A stretch of 64,000 bases of DNA, taken from Pseudomonadota bacterium. Its GTDB lineage: Bacteria; Pseudomonadota; Gammaproteobacteria; Xanthomonadales; Ahniellaceae. Below, in pieces: positions 1 to 9,752 of the stretch (positions within the stretch are counted from its first letter, which is position 1; each line of letters begins with the position of its first letter). The stretch is taken from contig JALHNO010000006.1 of the NCBI GenBank assembly GCA_022843465.1, positions 155,128 through 219,127 of the forward strand. Reading direction: 5' to 3'. Below the pieces are notes generated by a model, which saw nothing but the letters and a program-made list of their open reading frames with translations, ran no database searches and was not told where the DNA came from. The translations under genes were made by a program, and so were the position numbers.

Positions 1-45
1 GGCGGAAACGTCATCGTGGTTCCGGCTGCCAAGGCCGCGAAATAA
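1..45 (+). CDS. rplC: 50S ribosomal protein L3, C-terminal end (partial)
   Basis: Only the last 14 codons and the TAA stop lie in the window. The reading frame gives [14 protein letters not shown] and stops 10 bases before rplD. The tail ending in an Ala/Lys-rich segment and the position directly upstream of rplD fit L3 of the S10 operon. Identity rests mainly on gene order. Confidence 0.85.
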   Translation, partial: GGNVIVVPAAKAAK

Positions 46-55
46 GGATACGGCC

Positions 56-658
56 ATGCAACTGAATCTCATAGACAGCAAGAAATCCGTGGACGTCAAC
101 GACGTCATCTTCGGCCGTGAGTTCTGCGAAGACCTGGTCCACCAGGTTGTGACCGCATACCGCAACGCCGGGCGTGCCGGTACCAAGGCGCAGAAATCGC
201 GCGGCGACATGTCTGGTACCACCAAGAAGTTCAAGAAGCAGAAGGGCGGCGGTGCCCGTCACGGCGATTACCGCGCTCCGATATTCGTCGGTGGTGGTGT
301 GACCTTCGCAGCGCGCCCGCGCAGCTTCGAGCAGAAGATCAACCGCAAGATGTATCGCGGTGCAATCGCGACCATACTCTCCGAGCTTCTGCGTCAGGAT
401 CGGCTGAAGATTGCCGAGTCGTTTGATCTTGAGGCTCCGAAAACCAAGCTGCTGGCAGCCAAGATGGCGAGCCTCGGCACCGGTCGTACCCTGGTCGTCA
501 CGGAGGCGGGTGCTGACAACCTGTTTCTGGCCGCGCGCAATCTGCATCATGTGGCCATCGTGGATGTTGCGGGCATGAGCCCGGTGGATCTGGTGGGTTG
601 CGACAATGTCGTGATGACGCTGGATTCGGTGAAGAAAGTCGAGGAGTGGCTGGCATGA
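56..658 (+). CDS. rplD: 50S ribosomal protein L4
   Basis: Large-subunit protein L4 (200 aa, close to the usual 201) binds 23S rRNA early in assembly, and its extended loop lines the exit tunnel. In enteric bacteria it also represses the S10 operon; the leader where that would act lies outside this window. The loop region with the basic, Gly-rich [20 protein letters not shown] stretch is present near residues 42-61. An AAGGA Shine-Dalgarno sits about 8 bases before the ATG. The stop overlaps the rplW start (ATGA), which implies coupled translation. Confidence 0.98.
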   Translation: MQLNLIDSKKSVDVNDVIFGREFCEDLVHQVVTAYRNAGRAGTKAQKSRGDMSGTTKKFKKQKGGGARHGDYRAPIFVGGGVTFAARPRSFEQKINRKMYRGAIATILSELLRQDRLKIAESFDLEAPKTKLLAAKMASLGTGRTLVVTEAGADNLFLAARNLHHVAIVDVAGMSPVDLVGCDNVVMTLDSVKKVEEWLA

Positions 659-951
659 GCAACGAGCGTTTGATGCAGGTGCTGCGCGCCCCTATCGTTT
701 CCGAGAAGACTTCGCGCATCCAGGAAAAATCCAATCAGTTCGTCTTCGAAGTGGCCACAACTGCTACCAAGCAGGACGTGAAGCAGGCCGTGGAAGAGCT
801 GTTCAAAGTCAAAGTGACCGCTGTGAATGTGGTCAATGTCAAGGGCAAGTCCAAAGCATTTCGCGGTCGCCTCGGCGTCCGGGGGGCTCTCCGCAAGGCG
901 TATATCAGCCTGCAGGAAGGCCAGTCGATTGATGTTGTGGCCAAGCCCTGA
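655..951 (+). CDS. rplW: 50S ribosomal protein L23
   Basis: L23 (98 aa, typical size) sits at the tunnel exit and is the docking site for trigger factor and SRP. The sequence begins [20 protein letters not shown], and the early APIVSEKT motif is characteristic of L23. The start is chosen at the ATG that overlaps the rplD stop; the open frame runs further upstream to 598, but that part lies inside rplD and has no family match. Part of the S10 operon, 11 bases before rplB. Confidence 0.97.
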   Translation: MSNERLMQVLRAPIVSEKTSRIQEKSNQFVFEVATTATKQDVKQAVEELFKVKVTAVNVVNVKGKSKAFRGRLGVRGALRKAYISLQEGQSIDVVAKP

Positions 952-962
952 GGTAAACGAAG

Positions 963-1790
963 ATGGCACTGATTACATTTAAGCCGACCTCGCCAGGACG
1001 CCGCCAGATGGTGCGCGTGTCCACGCCTGGTTTGCACAAGGGTGGACCGCTGCAGTCGCTGGTTGAGTCGCAGAGCAACACCGGCGGTCGAAACCATTAT
1101 GGCCGCATCACCACGCGCCACAAGGGCGGCGGCCACAAGCAGAACTACCGCCTGATCGACTTCAAGCGCGACAAGGAAGGCATCGCCTGCCGCGTCGAGC
1201 GCGTTGAATATGATCCGAATCGCACCGCCCATATCGCCCTCGTCTGCTATGCCGATGGTGAGCGTCGCTACATCATCTCGCCCAAGGGCCTGAAGGTGGG
1301 TGACCAGTTGATTGCCGGCAAGGACGCTCCGATCAAGGTCGGCAACTCTCTGCCGCTGAACAATATCCCGGTCGGTACATCGGTGCATTGCATCGAGATG
1401 CGTCCAGGCAAGGGCGCCCAGATCGCCCGTAGTGCCGGTGCGTCGGCACAGTTGATCGCCCGCGAACACGGATACGCTACGCTGCGTCTGCGCTCCGGCG
1501 AAATGCGCAAGGTTCCGACTGATTGCCGCGCGACGATTGGCGAAGTCGGCAACGGCGAGCATGGTCTGCGCAAGATCGGCAAGGCCGGCGCCCAGCGCTG
1601 GCGCGGTATTCGTCCGACGGTGCGAGGCGCCGCGATGAACCCGGTCGATCATCCGCATGGAGGTGGTGAGGCCCGCGCCGGTCAGGGTAATCCGCATCCG
1701 GTGTCGCCGTGGGGCACGCCAGCCAAGGGTTACAAGACCCGCAAGAACAAGCGCACTCAGCGCTTCATTGTCCGCGATCGCAGGGGTTGA
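963..1790 (+). CDS. rplB: 50S ribosomal protein L2
   Basis: L2 (275 aa, normal length) binds 23S rRNA and is needed for subunit association and peptidyl transferase function. The conserved C-terminal [16 protein letters not shown] block, which contains the functionally important histidine, is intact near residue 220-235. The N-terminal RNA-binding part includes [18 protein letters not shown]. The gene lies 11 bases after rplW and 6 bases before rpsS in the S10 operon. Confidence 0.99.
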   Translation: MALITFKPTSPGRRQMVRVSTPGLHKGGPLQSLVESQSNTGGRNHYGRITTRHKGGGHKQNYRLIDFKRDKEGIACRVERVEYDPNRTAHIALVCYADGERRYIISPKGLKVGDQLIAGKDAPIKVGNSLPLNNIPVGTSVHCIEMRPGKGAQIARSAGASAQLIAREHGYATLRLRSGEMRKVPTDCRATIGEVGNGEHGLRKIGKAGAQRWRGIRPTVRGAAMNPVDHPHGGGEARAGQGNPHPVSPWGTPAKGYKTRKNKRTQRFIVRDRRG

Positions 1791-1796
1791 TAGGTC

Positions 1797-2075
1797 ATGG
1801 CACGTTCACTTAAGAAAGGTCCATTCATCGACCTGCACCTGCTGAAGAAGGTTGAGGCTACCGCCGCTTCCAACAGCAAGCGCCCGATCAAGACTTGGTC
1901 GCGCCGCTCGATGATTCTGCCGGAGATGGTTGGTATGACCATCGCCGTTCACAACGGCAAGGCCCATGTACCGGTGCTCGTCAACGAGAACATGGTCGGT
2001 CACAAGCTCGGCGAATTTGCTGCCACCCGCACCTTCAAAGGGCACGGCGGCGACAAGAAAGCCGGCGGCAGATAA
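1797..2075 (+). CDS. rpsS: 30S ribosomal protein S19
   Basis: S19 (92 aa) binds the 3' domain of 16S rRNA in the small-subunit head together with S13. The start [20 protein letters not shown] and the internal [20 protein letters not shown] block are diagnostic. The gene sits between rplB and rplV at 6- to 12-base spacings, as in the standard S10 operon. Nothing unusual is seen. Confidence 0.99.
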   Translation: MARSLKKGPFIDLHLLKKVEATAASNSKRPIKTWSRRSMILPEMVGMTIAVHNGKAHVPVLVNENMVGHKLGEFAATRTFKGHGGDKKAGGR

Positions 2076-2087
2076 GGAGAGATGATC

Positions 2088-2423
2088 ATGGAAGCCAAAG
2101 CAATTCTGCGCTCCGCGCGCATCTCTCCGATGAAGGCCCGACTGGTCGCTGACCAGGTTCGCGGTCTGCCCGTCGGTCGCGCTACCAATGTTCTGACGTT
2201 CTCCAACAAGAAAGCGGCTGCGTTGTTCAAGAAGGTACTGCTGTCGGCTATCGCCAATGCAGAGAACAACCAGGGCGCCGATGTGGATGAACTGAAGGTG
2301 GCCCAGGTCTTCGTTGATGAAGGTCCGGTCATGAAGCGTATGCATGCGCGCGCCAAGGGCCGCGGTTCACGTATTTTGAAGCGCACCAGCCACATCACTG
2401 TGGTTGTTGGCACCGGCAAGTAA
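2088..2423 (+). CDS. rplV: 50S ribosomal protein L22
   Basis: L22 (111 aa) contacts all six domains of 23S rRNA, and its hairpin loop lines the exit tunnel. An in-frame ATG exists at 2082, but the AAGGAGA Shine-Dalgarno ends at 2080, so the ATG at 2088 (METAK-like start MEAKAILR) has the proper spacing and matches the family start. The C-terminal [19 protein letters not shown] hairpin is conserved. Confidence 0.97.
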   Translation: MEAKAILRSARISPMKARLVADQVRGLPVGRATNVLTFSNKKAAALFKKVLLSAIANAENNQGADVDELKVAQVFVDEGPVMKRMHARAKGRGSRILKRTSHITVVVGTGK

Positions 2424-2435
2424 GCGAGGACGACG

Positions 2436-3197
2436 ATGGGTCACAAAGTTCATCCTACGGGTATCCGCCTTGGTATTTCCAAGGATTGGAACTCGAAGTG
2501 GTTTGCCAACAAGCGCGAGTTCGCCGGTTTTCTGGCTGCTGATCTGCGCGTTCGTGAACTGCTCCGCGAGAAGCTGGCTCAGGCCGGCGTCTCCAAGATT
2601 CACATCGAGCGTCCTGCCAAGAATGCCCGTGTCACCATTCATACGGCGCGTCCGGGTGTGGTGATCGGCAAGAAGGGCGAGGACATCGAGAAGCTGCGCA
2701 AAGCGGTTTCCGACCTGATGGGCGTCCCCTCGCACATCAATGTCGTCGAAGTCCGCAAGCCCGAACTCGATGCCCAGCTGGTCGCCGAATCGATTGCTCA
2801 GCAACTCGAGCGGCGCATCATGTTCCGCCGGGCAATGAAGCGTTCGGTCGGCAACGCGATGCGACTCGGTGCGCTTGGCATCAAGATCAATGTCGGTGGC
2901 CGTCTGAATGGTGCGGAAATCGCGCGTTCGGAATGGTATCGCGAGGGCCGAGTGCCATTGCATACGCTGCGCGCCGACATCGATTACGGATTTGCCCAGG
3001 CCAAGACCACCTTCGGCATTATCGGAATCAAGACCTGGATTTACAAAGGCGACGTTTTTGATCTCAGCGCAGTTGCCGCTGAGGCCGCCGCTGAATCCAA
3101 TGATCGTCCGTCGGGACGAGGTGATCGTGCAGAACGCGCGCCGCGTGGTGATCGCGCTGAGCGCGGTGATCGCGAGCGTCCGGGCAAGGGAGCTTAA
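2436..3197 (+). CDS. rpsC: 30S ribosomal protein S3 with extended charged tail
   Basis: S3 forms part of the mRNA entry channel. The body is standard: [14 protein letters not shown] start, KH domain with [14 protein letters not shown] near residues 75-88, and the C-terminal [22 protein letters not shown] block. At 253 aa it is about 20 residues longer than the enteric protein. The extra tail (about residues 218-253) is a low-complexity run in which GDRAER occurs twice within a stretch rich in Arg, Asp, Glu and Gly. Extended charged S3 tails are known in other bacteria, and this one is probably disordered. Confidence 0.98.
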   Translation: MGHKVHPTGIRLGISKDWNSKWFANKREFAGFLAADLRVRELLREKLAQAGVSKIHIERPAKNARVTIHTARPGVVIGKKGEDIEKLRKAVSDLMGVPSHINVVEVRKPELDAQLVAESIAQQLERRIMFRRAMKRSVGNAMRLGALGIKINVGGRLNGAEIARSEWYREGRVPLHTLRADIDYGFAQAKTTFGIIGIKTWIYKGDVFDLSAVAAEAAAESNDRPSGRGDRAERAPRGDRAERGDRERPGKGA

Positions 3198-3200
3198 GTC

Positions 3201-3614
3201 ATGCTGCAACCCTCACGTACCAAGTATCGAAAGGTCCACAAGGGCCGCAACCGGGGCGTCAGTCAGAATGGCGCGTCGGTGAGCTTTGGTGAATACGGTC
3301 TGAAGGCCACGACCCACGGCCACATCACCGCTCGCCAGATCGAGGCCGCTCGTCGTACAATCTCCCGCTTCGTCAAGCGTGGTGGCAAGTTGTGGATCCG
3401 TGTTTTTCCGGACAAGCCGATCACCCGTAAGCCGATTGAAGTCCGCATGGGTAGCGGCAAGGGCGGCGTCGAGTTCTGGGTGGCGGTTATTGCACCGGGT
3501 CGCGTCATTTATGAAATGGAAGGTGTGCCGGAAGCAACTGCGCGCGAGGCGTTTCGCCTGGCGGCAGCCAAGTTGTCGGTGCAAACCACCTTCGTGACAC
3601 GTACGGTGCGCTAA
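3201..3614 (+). CDS. rplP: 50S ribosomal protein L16
   Basis: L16 (137 aa, normal) organises the aminoacyl-tRNA binding region of the large subunit. The start [19 protein letters not shown] and the [20 protein letters not shown] block are typical. Its TAA stop at 3612-3614 overlaps the rpmC ATG by one base, so the two are likely translated in a coupled way. It follows rpsC by 3 bases. Confidence 0.99.
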   Translation: MLQPSRTKYRKVHKGRNRGVSQNGASVSFGEYGLKATTHGHITARQIEAARRTISRFVKRGGKLWIRVFPDKPITRKPIEVRMGSGKGGVEFWVAVIAPGRVIYEMEGVPEATAREAFRLAAAKLSVQTTFVTRTVR

Positions 3615-3799
3615 TGGACATCAAAGAACTGAGAAGCAAGAGTGTGGCCGAGTTGGACAAGCATGTAGGAGAGCTGCGTCGTGAGCAGTTCAACCTGCGC
3701 ATGCAGCGCGGGACCGGTCAGCTGACGCAGACGCACCAGATCAAGAATGTGCGTCGAGATATCGCGCGTACCAAGATGGTTCTGGGCCAGAAGAACTAA
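3614..3799 (+). CDS. rpmC: 50S ribosomal protein L29
   Basis: L29 (61 aa) is a small helical protein next to L23 at the tunnel exit. It starts [20 protein letters not shown], and the family's L-RRE-FNLRMQ signature is present ([11 protein letters not shown]). It overlaps the rplP stop by one base and lies 10 bases before rpsQ. Confidence 0.97.
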   Translation: MDIKELRSKSVAELDKHVGELRREQFNLRMQRGTGQLTQTHQIKNVRRDIARTKMVLGQKN

Positions 3800-3809
3800 G
3801 GACGCCGCC

Positions 3810-4070
3810 ATGACAGAGAAAAAGAAATCGCTCCGTACCGTCGAAGGACGCGTGGTGAGCAACAAGATGACCCAGACCGTGACGGTCCTCCTCGAGCGTC
3901 AGATTCAGCATAGCCTTTACGGCAAGCTGCTGCGTCGCTCGACCAAGGTCCATGCACACGACGAGACCAGCCAGTGCAAGGAAGGTGATCTGGTACGCAT
4001 TGCAGAATGCGCGCCGGTTTCCAAGACCAAGAACTGGCGCGTCGTCGAAATCCTTTCAAGTGCTGGCTAA
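3810..4070 (+). CDS. rpsQ: 30S ribosomal protein S17
   Basis: S17 (86 aa) is a primary 16S rRNA binding protein of the OB-fold type. The ATG at 3810 gives [20 protein letters not shown]; the frame is open further upstream to 3747, but those codons overlap rpmC and do not resemble S17. The [20 protein letters not shown] and [18 protein letters not shown] blocks are typical. It is the last gene of the classical S10 block. Confidence 0.98.
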   Translation: MTEKKKSLRTVEGRVVSNKMTQTVTVLLERQIQHSLYGKLLRRSTKVHAHDETSQCKEGDLVRIAECAPVSKTKNWRVVEILSSAG

Positions 4071-4085
4071 GCAGGGAGAATCGTC

Positions 4086-4454
4086 ATGATCCAGATGCAA
4101 AGCCACCTCGCAGCAGCCGACAACAGCGGCGCTCGCGAACTGATGTGTATCAAGGTGCTCGGCGGCTCCAAGCGTCGTTATGCCGGAATTGGCGACATCA
4201 TCAAGGTGTCGATCAAGGAAGCGATTCCGCGCGGCAAGGTCAAGAAAGGCGAAGTGTATGACGCCGTTGTTGTCCGGACCCGCAAGGGTGTCCGCCGGCC
4301 GGATGGCTCGCTGATCCGCTTCGATGGCAACGCCGCCGTGCTGCTGAATACCAAGCTCGAGCCGATCGGCACGCGCATCTTTGGACCGGTCACGCGCGAA
4401 CTGCGCAGTGAGCGCTTCATGAAGATCGTGTCGCTTGCGCCTGAAGTGTTGTAA
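4086..4454 (+). CDS. rplN: 50S ribosomal protein L14
   Basis: L14 (122 aa, exact family length) binds 23S rRNA and bridges to the 30S subunit. The start [20 protein letters not shown] and the signature [20 protein letters not shown] are diagnostic. It is the first gene of the classical spc operon. It follows rpsQ by 15 bases with no visible terminator or promoter, so the S10 and spc blocks are probably read as one unit here. Confidence 0.99.
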   Translation: MIQMQSHLAAADNSGARELMCIKVLGGSKRRYAGIGDIIKVSIKEAIPRGKVKKGEVYDAVVVRTRKGVRRPDGSLIRFDGNAAVLLNTKLEPIGTRIFGPVTRELRSERFMKIVSLAPEVL

Positions 4455-4465
4455 GGAACCGTGCC

Positions 4466-4780
4466 ATGAATCGTATTCGCAAGGGCGATCAGGTCATCCT
4501 GAACGCAGGGAAGGACAAGGGCAAGACCGGTGAGGTGCTGCGTGTGTCCGAGAAGGGCATTTACGTGCAGGGACTCAACCTGGTCAAGCGTCATACCAAG
4601 CCGAACCCGCAGGCCAATCAGCCTGGCGGAATCGTCGAGCGCGAGGCGCCTGTGCACCAGTCCAATGTGATGTTGCTGAACTCAGCTTCCGGAAAGGGCG
4701 AGCGCGTCAGTTTCAAGACGCTCGAAGGCGGCCGCAAGGTCCGCACCTTCCGCAAGTCTGGTGAAGTTGTAGACGCGTGA
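4466..4780 (+). CDS. rplX: 50S ribosomal protein L24
   Basis: L24 (104 aa) is an assembly initiator protein with a KOW motif. The KOW stretch [20 protein letters not shown] lies at residues 6-25, and the conserved [19 protein letters not shown] block follows. It sits 11 bases after rplN and 10 bases before rplE. Confidence 0.98.
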   Translation: MNRIRKGDQVILNAGKDKGKTGEVLRVSEKGIYVQGLNLVKRHTKPNPQANQPGGIVEREAPVHQSNVMLLNSASGKGERVSFKTLEGGRKVRTFRKSGEVVDA

Positions 4781-4790
4781 GGCCAGGACA

Positions 4791-5333
4791 ATGACTACCC
4801 GATTTGAAAAACACTATAAAGAAGTCGTCGTTCCGGCCTTGACCGAGCGCTTTGGCTACAAGAACCCGATGCAGGTGCCGCGACTCTCCAAGATCACGCT
4901 GAACATGGGCGTGGGTGAGGCAGCCGCCAACAAGAAGGTGCTTGAGCATGCGCTTGACGACATGACCAAGATCGCCGGCCAGAAGCCCGTTGCGACCAAG
5001 GCGCGCGTTTCGGTTGCGACCTTCAAGATCCGTGATGGCTGGCCGATCGGTTGCAAGGTCACTTTGCGCCGTGCCCAGATGTTCGAGTTCCTGGATCGTC
5101 TGATCACCATTGCCCTGCCACGAGTCCGCGACTTCCGCGGCGTCAGTGGTCGTGCCTTCGACGGTCGCGGCAACTTCAACTTTGGTATCAAGGAACAGAT
5201 CATCTTTCCTGAAATCAACTTTGACGCCATCGACGCCCTGCGCGGCATGGACATCGCGATCACCACGACCGCGAAGTCTGATGGCGAGGCGAAGGCCTTG
5301 CTCGAAGGCTTCAGCTTTCCCTTCCGTAACTAA
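4791..5333 (+). CDS. rplE: 50S ribosomal protein L5
   Basis: L5 (180 aa) binds 5S rRNA in the central protuberance and contacts the P-site tRNA. Typical blocks are [20 protein letters not shown] near residue 27-46, [20 protein letters not shown], and [20 protein letters not shown] near the C-terminus. Length and position before rpsN are standard. Confidence 0.99.
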   Translation: MTTRFEKHYKEVVVPALTERFGYKNPMQVPRLSKITLNMGVGEAAANKKVLEHALDDMTKIAGQKPVATKARVSVATFKIRDGWPIGCKVTLRRAQMFEFLDRLITIALPRVRDFRGVSGRAFDGRGNFNFGIKEQIIFPEINFDAIDALRGMDIAITTTAKSDGEAKALLEGFSFPFRN

Positions 5334-5351
5334 GTACGAGAATCGATTCCA

Positions 5352-5657
5352 ATGGCCAAGACTTCAATGGTGAATCGCGACATCAAGCGCGCGAAAACCG
5401 TTAAGAAATATGCTGCCAAGCGCGCTGAACTGAAGCGCAAAGTGGTGGACCAGAAACTCTCGTATGACGAGCGGGCGCAAGCTCAGGCGAGTCTGCAGAA
5501 ACTCCCGCGTGACGCGAGCCCCTCGCGTGTGCGCAACCGTTGCGAGCTGTCCGGACGTCCGCGTGGCGTCTACAGCAAGTTCGGTTTGGGGCGCAACAAG
5601 TTGCGCGAAGCCACCATGCGCGGTGACGTGCCGGGTCTGCGCAAGGCAAGCTGGTAA
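5352..5657 (+). CDS. rpsN: 30S ribosomal protein S14 (long form without CxxC zinc site)
   Basis: S14 (101 aa) is in the small-subunit head. It is the long form with a single Cys in [20 protein letters not shown], so it lacks the two CxxC pairs of the zinc-binding short form and should not need zinc. It ends in GLRKASW, as the family does. It lies 18 bases after rplE; a 51-base gap separates it from rpsH. Confidence 0.98.
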   Translation: MAKTSMVNRDIKRAKTVKKYAAKRAELKRKVVDQKLSYDERAQAQASLQKLPRDASPSRVRNRCELSGRPRGVYSKFGLGRNKLREATMRGDVPGLRKASW

Positions 5658-5708
5658 ACAATTCACTCAACGTGCCGGATATCGGTGCACTCTCACGGAG
5701 CAATCCTC

Positions 5709-6104
5709 ATGAGCATGACTGATCCTATCGCTGACATGTTCACCCGCATCCGCAACGGCCAGGCCGTTGGCAAGGTGTCGGTGAAGATGGGAGCGTCCAA
5801 GGTCAAATTCGCCATCGCCAATGTTCTCAAGGCCGAGGGCTACATCAACGACGTCAATGTACGTGACGTCGATGGCAAGAAAGAGCTGGAAATCGCCCTT
5901 CGGTACTACCAGGGCAAGCCGGCGATCGAGCGCCTGCAGCGCGTCAGCCGTCCCGGCCTGCGCGCCTATCGCGGCAAGGATGCTCTGCCCAAGGTTATGG
6001 GCGGTCTCGGTGTGTCCATCGTCTCCACTTCCTCAGGCATCATGACGGATGGCCAGGCCCGCTCCAAGGGTCTCGGCGGTGAAGTCATTTGTCTCGTCGC
6101 CTAA
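5709..6104 (+). CDS. rpsH: 30S ribosomal protein S8
   Basis: S8 (131 aa) binds the central domain of 16S rRNA and in enteric bacteria represses the spc operon. The chosen ATG at 5709 ([20 protein letters not shown]) has GGAG about 8 bases upstream; a second ATG at 5715 is possible, and an upstream ATG at 5685 lacks family similarity. The C-terminal [20 protein letters not shown] block is conserved. Confidence 0.98.
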   Translation: MSMTDPIADMFTRIRNGQAVGKVSVKMGASKVKFAIANVLKAEGYINDVNVRDVDGKKELEIALRYYQGKPAIERLQRVSRPGLRAYRGKDALPKVMGGLGVSIVSTSSGIMTDGQARSKGLGGEVICLVA

Positions 6105-6114
6105 GGAGTATTCC

Positions 6115-6639
6115 ATGTCACGAGTAGCTAAAAAGCCAGTTGCGCTGGGTGCTGGGGTCGAATGCACGGTTTCCGGGTCCACGGTCGCAGTGAAGGGCCC
6201 CAAGGGCCAACTGCAGATGCCGATTCCGAAGGACGTCAGCATCAAGGTCGAAAACGGTGTTGTCCTGTTGAGCCCGACCGGTTCCAGCGCGGCAATGGCG
6301 GGCACGATGCGCGCCTTGGTCAGCAACATGGTAACCGGTGTGACTACCGGGTACGTACGCAAGCTTGAGCTGGTTGGCGTTGGCTATCGCGCTGCGATGG
6401 CTGGCAAGGATCTCAATCTTTCGCTCGGTTTTTCGCACCCGGTAGTGTTCAAGGCGCCGGAAGGTGTGACGCTTGAGACACCGACCCAGACCGAAATCCT
6501 GATCAAGGGTGCTGACAAACAGCGCGTTGGTGAGGCTGCGGCCAAGATTCGCTCGTTCCGTTCACCTGAGCCGTACAAGGGCAAGGGCGTACGTTATTCG
6601 GGCGAGAAGATCACGCTGAAAGAAGCCAAGAAAGCTTAA
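6115..6639 (+). CDS. rplF: 50S ribosomal protein L6
   Basis: L6 (174 aa, about the usual size) lies near the factor-binding site of the large subunit. It starts MSRVAKKPV; the frame is open back to 6049, but that part overlaps rpsH. The C-terminal signature [19 protein letters not shown] is intact. AAGGAG is well placed before the ATG. Confidence 0.98.
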   Translation: MSRVAKKPVALGAGVECTVSGSTVAVKGPKGQLQMPIPKDVSIKVENGVVLLSPTGSSAAMAGTMRALVSNMVTGVTTGYVRKLELVGVGYRAAMAGKDLNLSLGFSHPVVFKAPEGVTLETPTQTEILIKGADKQRVGEAAAKIRSFRSPEPYKGKGVRYSGEKITLKEAKKA

Positions 6640-6668
6640 TTCAGGCGCCAAGACAGAGGAATGCAATC

Positions 6669-7025
6669 ATGATGGAAAAGAACCAGTCCCGTCTGCGCCG
6701 AGCCAAGGCCACCCGAGCGCGTATCCGCAAGCTCAATGTGGCCCGGCTTACCGTGCATCGTTCCGGGCAGCATATCTACGCCCAGGTCATCGCCGCTTCC
6801 GGCGACAAGGTGCTGGCCTCGGCCAATACCCTGCAGGATGGCGTTATCGCCGGCGTGAAGGGCACCAAGAACAAGACCGCAGCAGCCGCTGTGGGTAAGG
6901 CAATCGCCGAGCGTGCCAAGGCCGCCGGTGTTGAAAAGGTAGCGTTTGACCGCTCCGGGTTTCTTTATCACGGACGTATCCAGGCGCTTGCCGACGCTGC
7001 CCGCGAGGGTGGTTTGCAGTTCTGA
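6669..7025 (+). CDS. rplR: 50S ribosomal protein L18
   Basis: L18 (118 aa) binds 5S rRNA with L5. GAGGA at 6656-6660 is placed correctly for the ATG at 6669; the ATG at 6672 would remove one Met. Conserved blocks are [30 protein letters not shown] and the C-terminal [21 protein letters not shown] 77-base gap with a small hairpin (7074-7088) precedes rpsE. Confidence 0.98.
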   Translation: MMEKNQSRLRRAKATRARIRKLNVARLTVHRSGQHIYAQVIAASGDKVLASANTLQDGVIAGVKGTKNKTAAAAVGKAIAERAKAAGVEKVAFDRSGFLYHGRIQALADAAREGGLQF

Positions 7026-7102
7026 TCCACTGATGTCAATACAACTCCAAGCGGCCCAGGCCGTAACGATCAAGACTCCGATGGAGTCAGCAAAGGTGAT
7101 GA

Positions 7103-7615
7103 ATGAGTACAAATGAGCGTGATAACGGCGATGGCCTGCTCGAGAAGCTGATTGCCGTCAATCGTGTCGCCAAGACCGTAAAGGGTGGTCGCCAGATGAG
7201 TTTCACGGCTTTGTCCGTGGTGGGCGACGGCGACGGCAAGGTCGGTCTCGGCTATGGCAAGGCGCGCGAAGTGCCTGCAGCGATCGCCAAGGCAATGGAT
7301 CGTGCCCGCAAGGCCATGGTTTCGGTTTCGTTGAAGAACGGCACCCTGCAGTATGCGATCAAGGCCAACCACGGTGCGGCGCGTGTTTACATGCAGCCTG
7401 CGTCCGAGGGTACCGGCGTGATCGCTGGCGGCGCGATGCGCGCCGTGTTCGAGGTTGTCGGCGTCAAGAACGTACTTGCCAAGGCGGTGGGTTCGCGCAA
7501 TCCGATCAATCTTGTCCGCGCCACCATCAGGGGCCTGCAGCTGATCCAGTCGCCGGCGGATATCGCTGCCAAGCGCGGCAAGAAACTTGAAGATCTGGTG
7601 GGAAGCCATGACTAA
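7103..7615 (+). CDS. rpsE: 30S ribosomal protein S5
   Basis: S5 (170 aa) takes part in decoding fidelity and mRNA unwinding at the entry channel. The dsRNA-binding part [20 protein letters not shown] is followed by [26 protein letters not shown] precedes the ATG. The upstream 77-base gap is long for this operon and contains a hairpin (GACTCC-GAT-GGAGTC). The 3' end overlaps the rpmD start by 8 bases. Confidence 0.98.
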   Translation: MSTNERDNGDGLLEKLIAVNRVAKTVKGGRQMSFTALSVVGDGDGKVGLGYGKAREVPAAIAKAMDRARKAMVSVSLKNGTLQYAIKANHGAARVYMQPASEGTGVIAGGAMRAVFEVVGVKNVLAKAVGSRNPINLVRATIRGLQLIQSPADIAAKRGKKLEDLVGSHD

Positions 7616-7814
7616 GTCCAGTGCAAAAGCTGCCACAGCAAAGACCGTAAAGGTTCGCCTGGTCAAGAGCCAGAACAGCTGCCCGGCAATTCATCGTCTC
7701 AGCGTCAAGGCGCTTGGCCTCGGCAAGCTCAATTCGGTTTCCGAATTGAAGGACTCGCCGCAGGTTCGTGGCCTGATCAACAAGGTCAACTATCTGGTTC
7801 GCGTCGAAGATTGA
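7608..7814 (+). CDS. rpmD: 50S ribosomal protein L30
   Basis: L30 (68 aa) is a small large-subunit protein. The ATG at 7608 lies inside the end of rpsE in another frame and gives [20 protein letters not shown], after which [20 protein letters not shown] matches the family core. The N-terminus is about 8 residues longer than the enteric form. It lies 30 bases before rplO. Confidence 0.96.
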   Translation: MTKSSAKAATAKTVKVRLVKSQNSCPAIHRLSVKALGLGKLNSVSELKDSPQVRGLINKVNYLVRVED

Positions 7815-7844
7815 TTCGACCTGTACCGATAACTGGAGATTCTC

Positions 7845-8279
7845 ATGCGGCTCAATACACTTAAACCCGCGCCTGGCGCGCGCACGGAACGCACTCGCGT
7901 TGGCCGTGGTATCGGTTCGGGTCTTGGCAAAACTGCCGGTCGCGGCCACAAGGGCTCGTTCGCCCGCGCTGGCAAGGGCAAGATCAAGCCTGGATTCGAG
8001 GGCGGCCAGATGCCGCTGCAGCGTCGCCTGCCCAAGGTCGGCTTCCGCTCCAAGCTGAAAGCCAATACCGCCGAAGTTCGTCTGTATCAGCTGGAAAAGC
8101 TGTCGGATCTGACCGTTGATTTCGCTGCCCTGCTTGCAGCCGGTCTGGTCGACCCGCGCGCCAAGCGTGCTCGTCTGGTCAAGAAGGGCGAAGTTTCCCG
8201 TCCTTACAAGCTGGTCGGGATTGCCACGACCGCGGGCGCCAATGCGGCGATTCTCGCGGCCGGCGGCTCGGTGGAGTAA
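7845..8279 (+). CDS. rplO: 50S ribosomal protein L15
   Basis: L15 (144 aa, exact enteric length) is a late assembly protein. The Gly/Arg-rich N-terminus with RVGRGIGSGLGKTAGRGHKG and the block GFEGGQMPLQRRLPKVGFRS are typical. Its stop lies 3 bases before the secY GTG, and the secY Shine-Dalgarno lies inside its last codons. Confidence 0.99.
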   Translation: MRLNTLKPAPGARTERTRVGRGIGSGLGKTAGRGHKGSFARAGKGKIKPGFEGGQMPLQRRLPKVGFRSKLKANTAEVRLYQLEKLSDLTVDFAALLAAGLVDPRAKRARLVKKGEVSRPYKLVGIATTAGANAAILAAGGSVE

Positions 8280-8282
8280 TAC

Positions 8283-9635
8283 GTGGCCAAGCCGATGACA
8301 TCGCAAGCGGGTGGAGTACTGCCCAGTATTCCGGCGGAACTCAAGCAGCGCCTGTGGTTTGTGCTGCTGGCGTTGATCGTCTTCCGTCTCGGTACCTTTG
8401 TCCCCGTTCCCGGCATCAACCCGGAAGCGATGGTCCAGTTGATGGATCGGCAGAAGGGCACCGTGCTGGACATGTTCAACATGTTCTCCGGCGGTGCGCT
8501 CGAGCGCATGAGTGTGCTCGCACTGAACGTGATTCCCTACATCTCGGCGTCCATCATCATGCAGTTGATGGCGACGATGGTGCCGACGTTCCAGGCGATG
8601 AAGAAAGAGGGTGAATCCGGTCGTCGCAAGATCACCCAGATCACCCGCTACGGCACCGTGGCGCTTGCGATGTTCCAATCGTTTGGCGTCGCCATGGCGC
8701 TTCAGGCTCAGACCCTGAACGGTGGCGGCGGAGTCGTCGTGAATCCTGGTGTAGGTTTCATCATCAGTTGCGTAGTGGGTTTGACAGCCGGAACCCTGTT
8801 CCTGATGTGGCTGGGTGAACAGATAACGGAGCGCGGTGTCGGCAACGGCATTTCGCTGATCATCTTCGCCGGAATCGTTGCTGGACTACCGAGTGCCCTG
8901 ATCCAGACCCTGCAGCAGGTGGGTGACGGCCAATTGCCGGCTTTGTCGGCGATACTGATCGCCATCATCGTGGCGCTCACCACCTACTTTGTTGTGTTCA
9001 TGGAGCGTGGACAGCGCCGTATCACGGTGAATTACGCGCGCAAGATGGGCGGCGCCAATGCCTACAACAACCAGAGCTCTCATCTGCCGCTCAAGATCAA
9101 TATGTCGGGCGTGATTCCTGCGATCTTCGCATCGTCCTTCATCATGTTCCCGGCGACACTGGCGAGCATGGGCGATCTGGCCAACAACGGTTTGCTGCGA
9201 CGCTTCTCGGCACTGCTTTCGCCGGGATCGGTGCTGTACATGGTGGTGTTTGCGGCCTTGATCATCGTATTCGCCTTCTTCTACACGGCGATGGTGTTCA
9301 ATTCCCAGGAAACGGCCGAAAACCTCAAGAAGTCTGGAGCGCTTATTCCGGGTATCCGGCCAGGCAAGGCGACCGCGGACTACATCGATGGTGTGCTGAC
9401 TCGGCTGACCGGTATCGGCGCCATGTATCTGGTCGCGGTCTGTCTGTTGCCCACCATGCTGCAAACCCGGTTTGGCGTACCGTTCTATTTTGGCGGCACT
9501 TCGCTGCTGATCGTGGTGGTGGTGGTCATGGACTTCACCGCCCAGATCCAGGCGCATCTGATGTCACATCAGTATGAAAGCCTGATGAAGAAGGCCAACC
9601 TCAAGAGCTACGGCCGCGGCGGACTCGTCCGCTGA
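8283..9635 (+). CDS. secY: Sec translocon channel subunit SecY
   Basis: SecY (450 aa) is the channel of the SecYEG translocase in the inner membrane. Ten hydrophobic segments are visible. The plug-proximal [20 protein letters not shown] block and the cytoplasmic loop [20 protein letters not shown], which contacts SecA and the ribosome, are conserved. The start is GTG, with GGAG inside the rplO end 6 bases upstream, which suggests coupling. No rpmJ follows it, unlike the enteric order. Confidence 0.99.
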   Translation: MAKPMTSQAGGVLPSIPAELKQRLWFVLLALIVFRLGTFVPVPGINPEAMVQLMDRQKGTVLDMFNMFSGGALERMSVLALNVIPYISASIIMQLMATMVPTFQAMKKEGESGRRKITQITRYGTVALAMFQSFGVAMALQAQTLNGGGGVVVNPGVGFIISCVVGLTAGTLFLMWLGEQITERGVGNGISLIIFAGIVAGLPSALIQTLQQVGDGQLPALSAILIAIIVALTTYFVVFMERGQRRITVNYARKMGGANAYNNQSSHLPLKINMSGVIPAIFASSFIMFPATLASMGDLANNGLLRRFSALLSPGSVLYMVVFAALIIVFAFFYTAMVFNSQETAENLKKSGALIPGIRPGKATADYIDGVLTRLTGIGAMYLVAVCLLPTMLQTRFGVPFYFGGTSLLIVVVVVMDFTAQIQAHLMSHQYESLMKKANLKSYGRGGLVR

Positions 9636-9644
9636 GGCCATTCA

Positions 9645-9663
9645 CCCGCACATGATGTGCGGG
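9645..9663 (+). terminator. Hairpin after secY without a T tract
   Basis: A perfect 8-bp stem (CCCGCACA/TGTGCGGG) with a TGA loop starts 9 bases after the secY stop. No run of T follows, so it is not a standard intrinsic terminator. It may be an mRNA 3' end stabiliser or a pause between the spc and alpha blocks. Confidence 0.45.
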
Positions 9664-9686
9664 GCTGCGATCACCGCTCTCGGGGC

Positions 9687-9714
9687 TTGGCGGTGGTCGT
9701 TTAGTGTGTATAAT
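9687..9714 (+). promoter_or_regulatory. Sigma-70-type promoter of the alpha operon
   Basis: A perfect TATAAT (9709-9714) is preceded, 16 bases upstream, by TTGGCG (9687-9692). It lies in the 117-base gap between secY and rpsM, so the alpha block (rpsM to rplQ) has its own promoter in addition to read-through. The expected start is near 9721, giving a leader of about 32 bases. Confidence 0.75.
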
Positions 9715-9752
9715 ATCCAGTTCCTTACGCCAACAGTTTTGGAGAAGACGCG

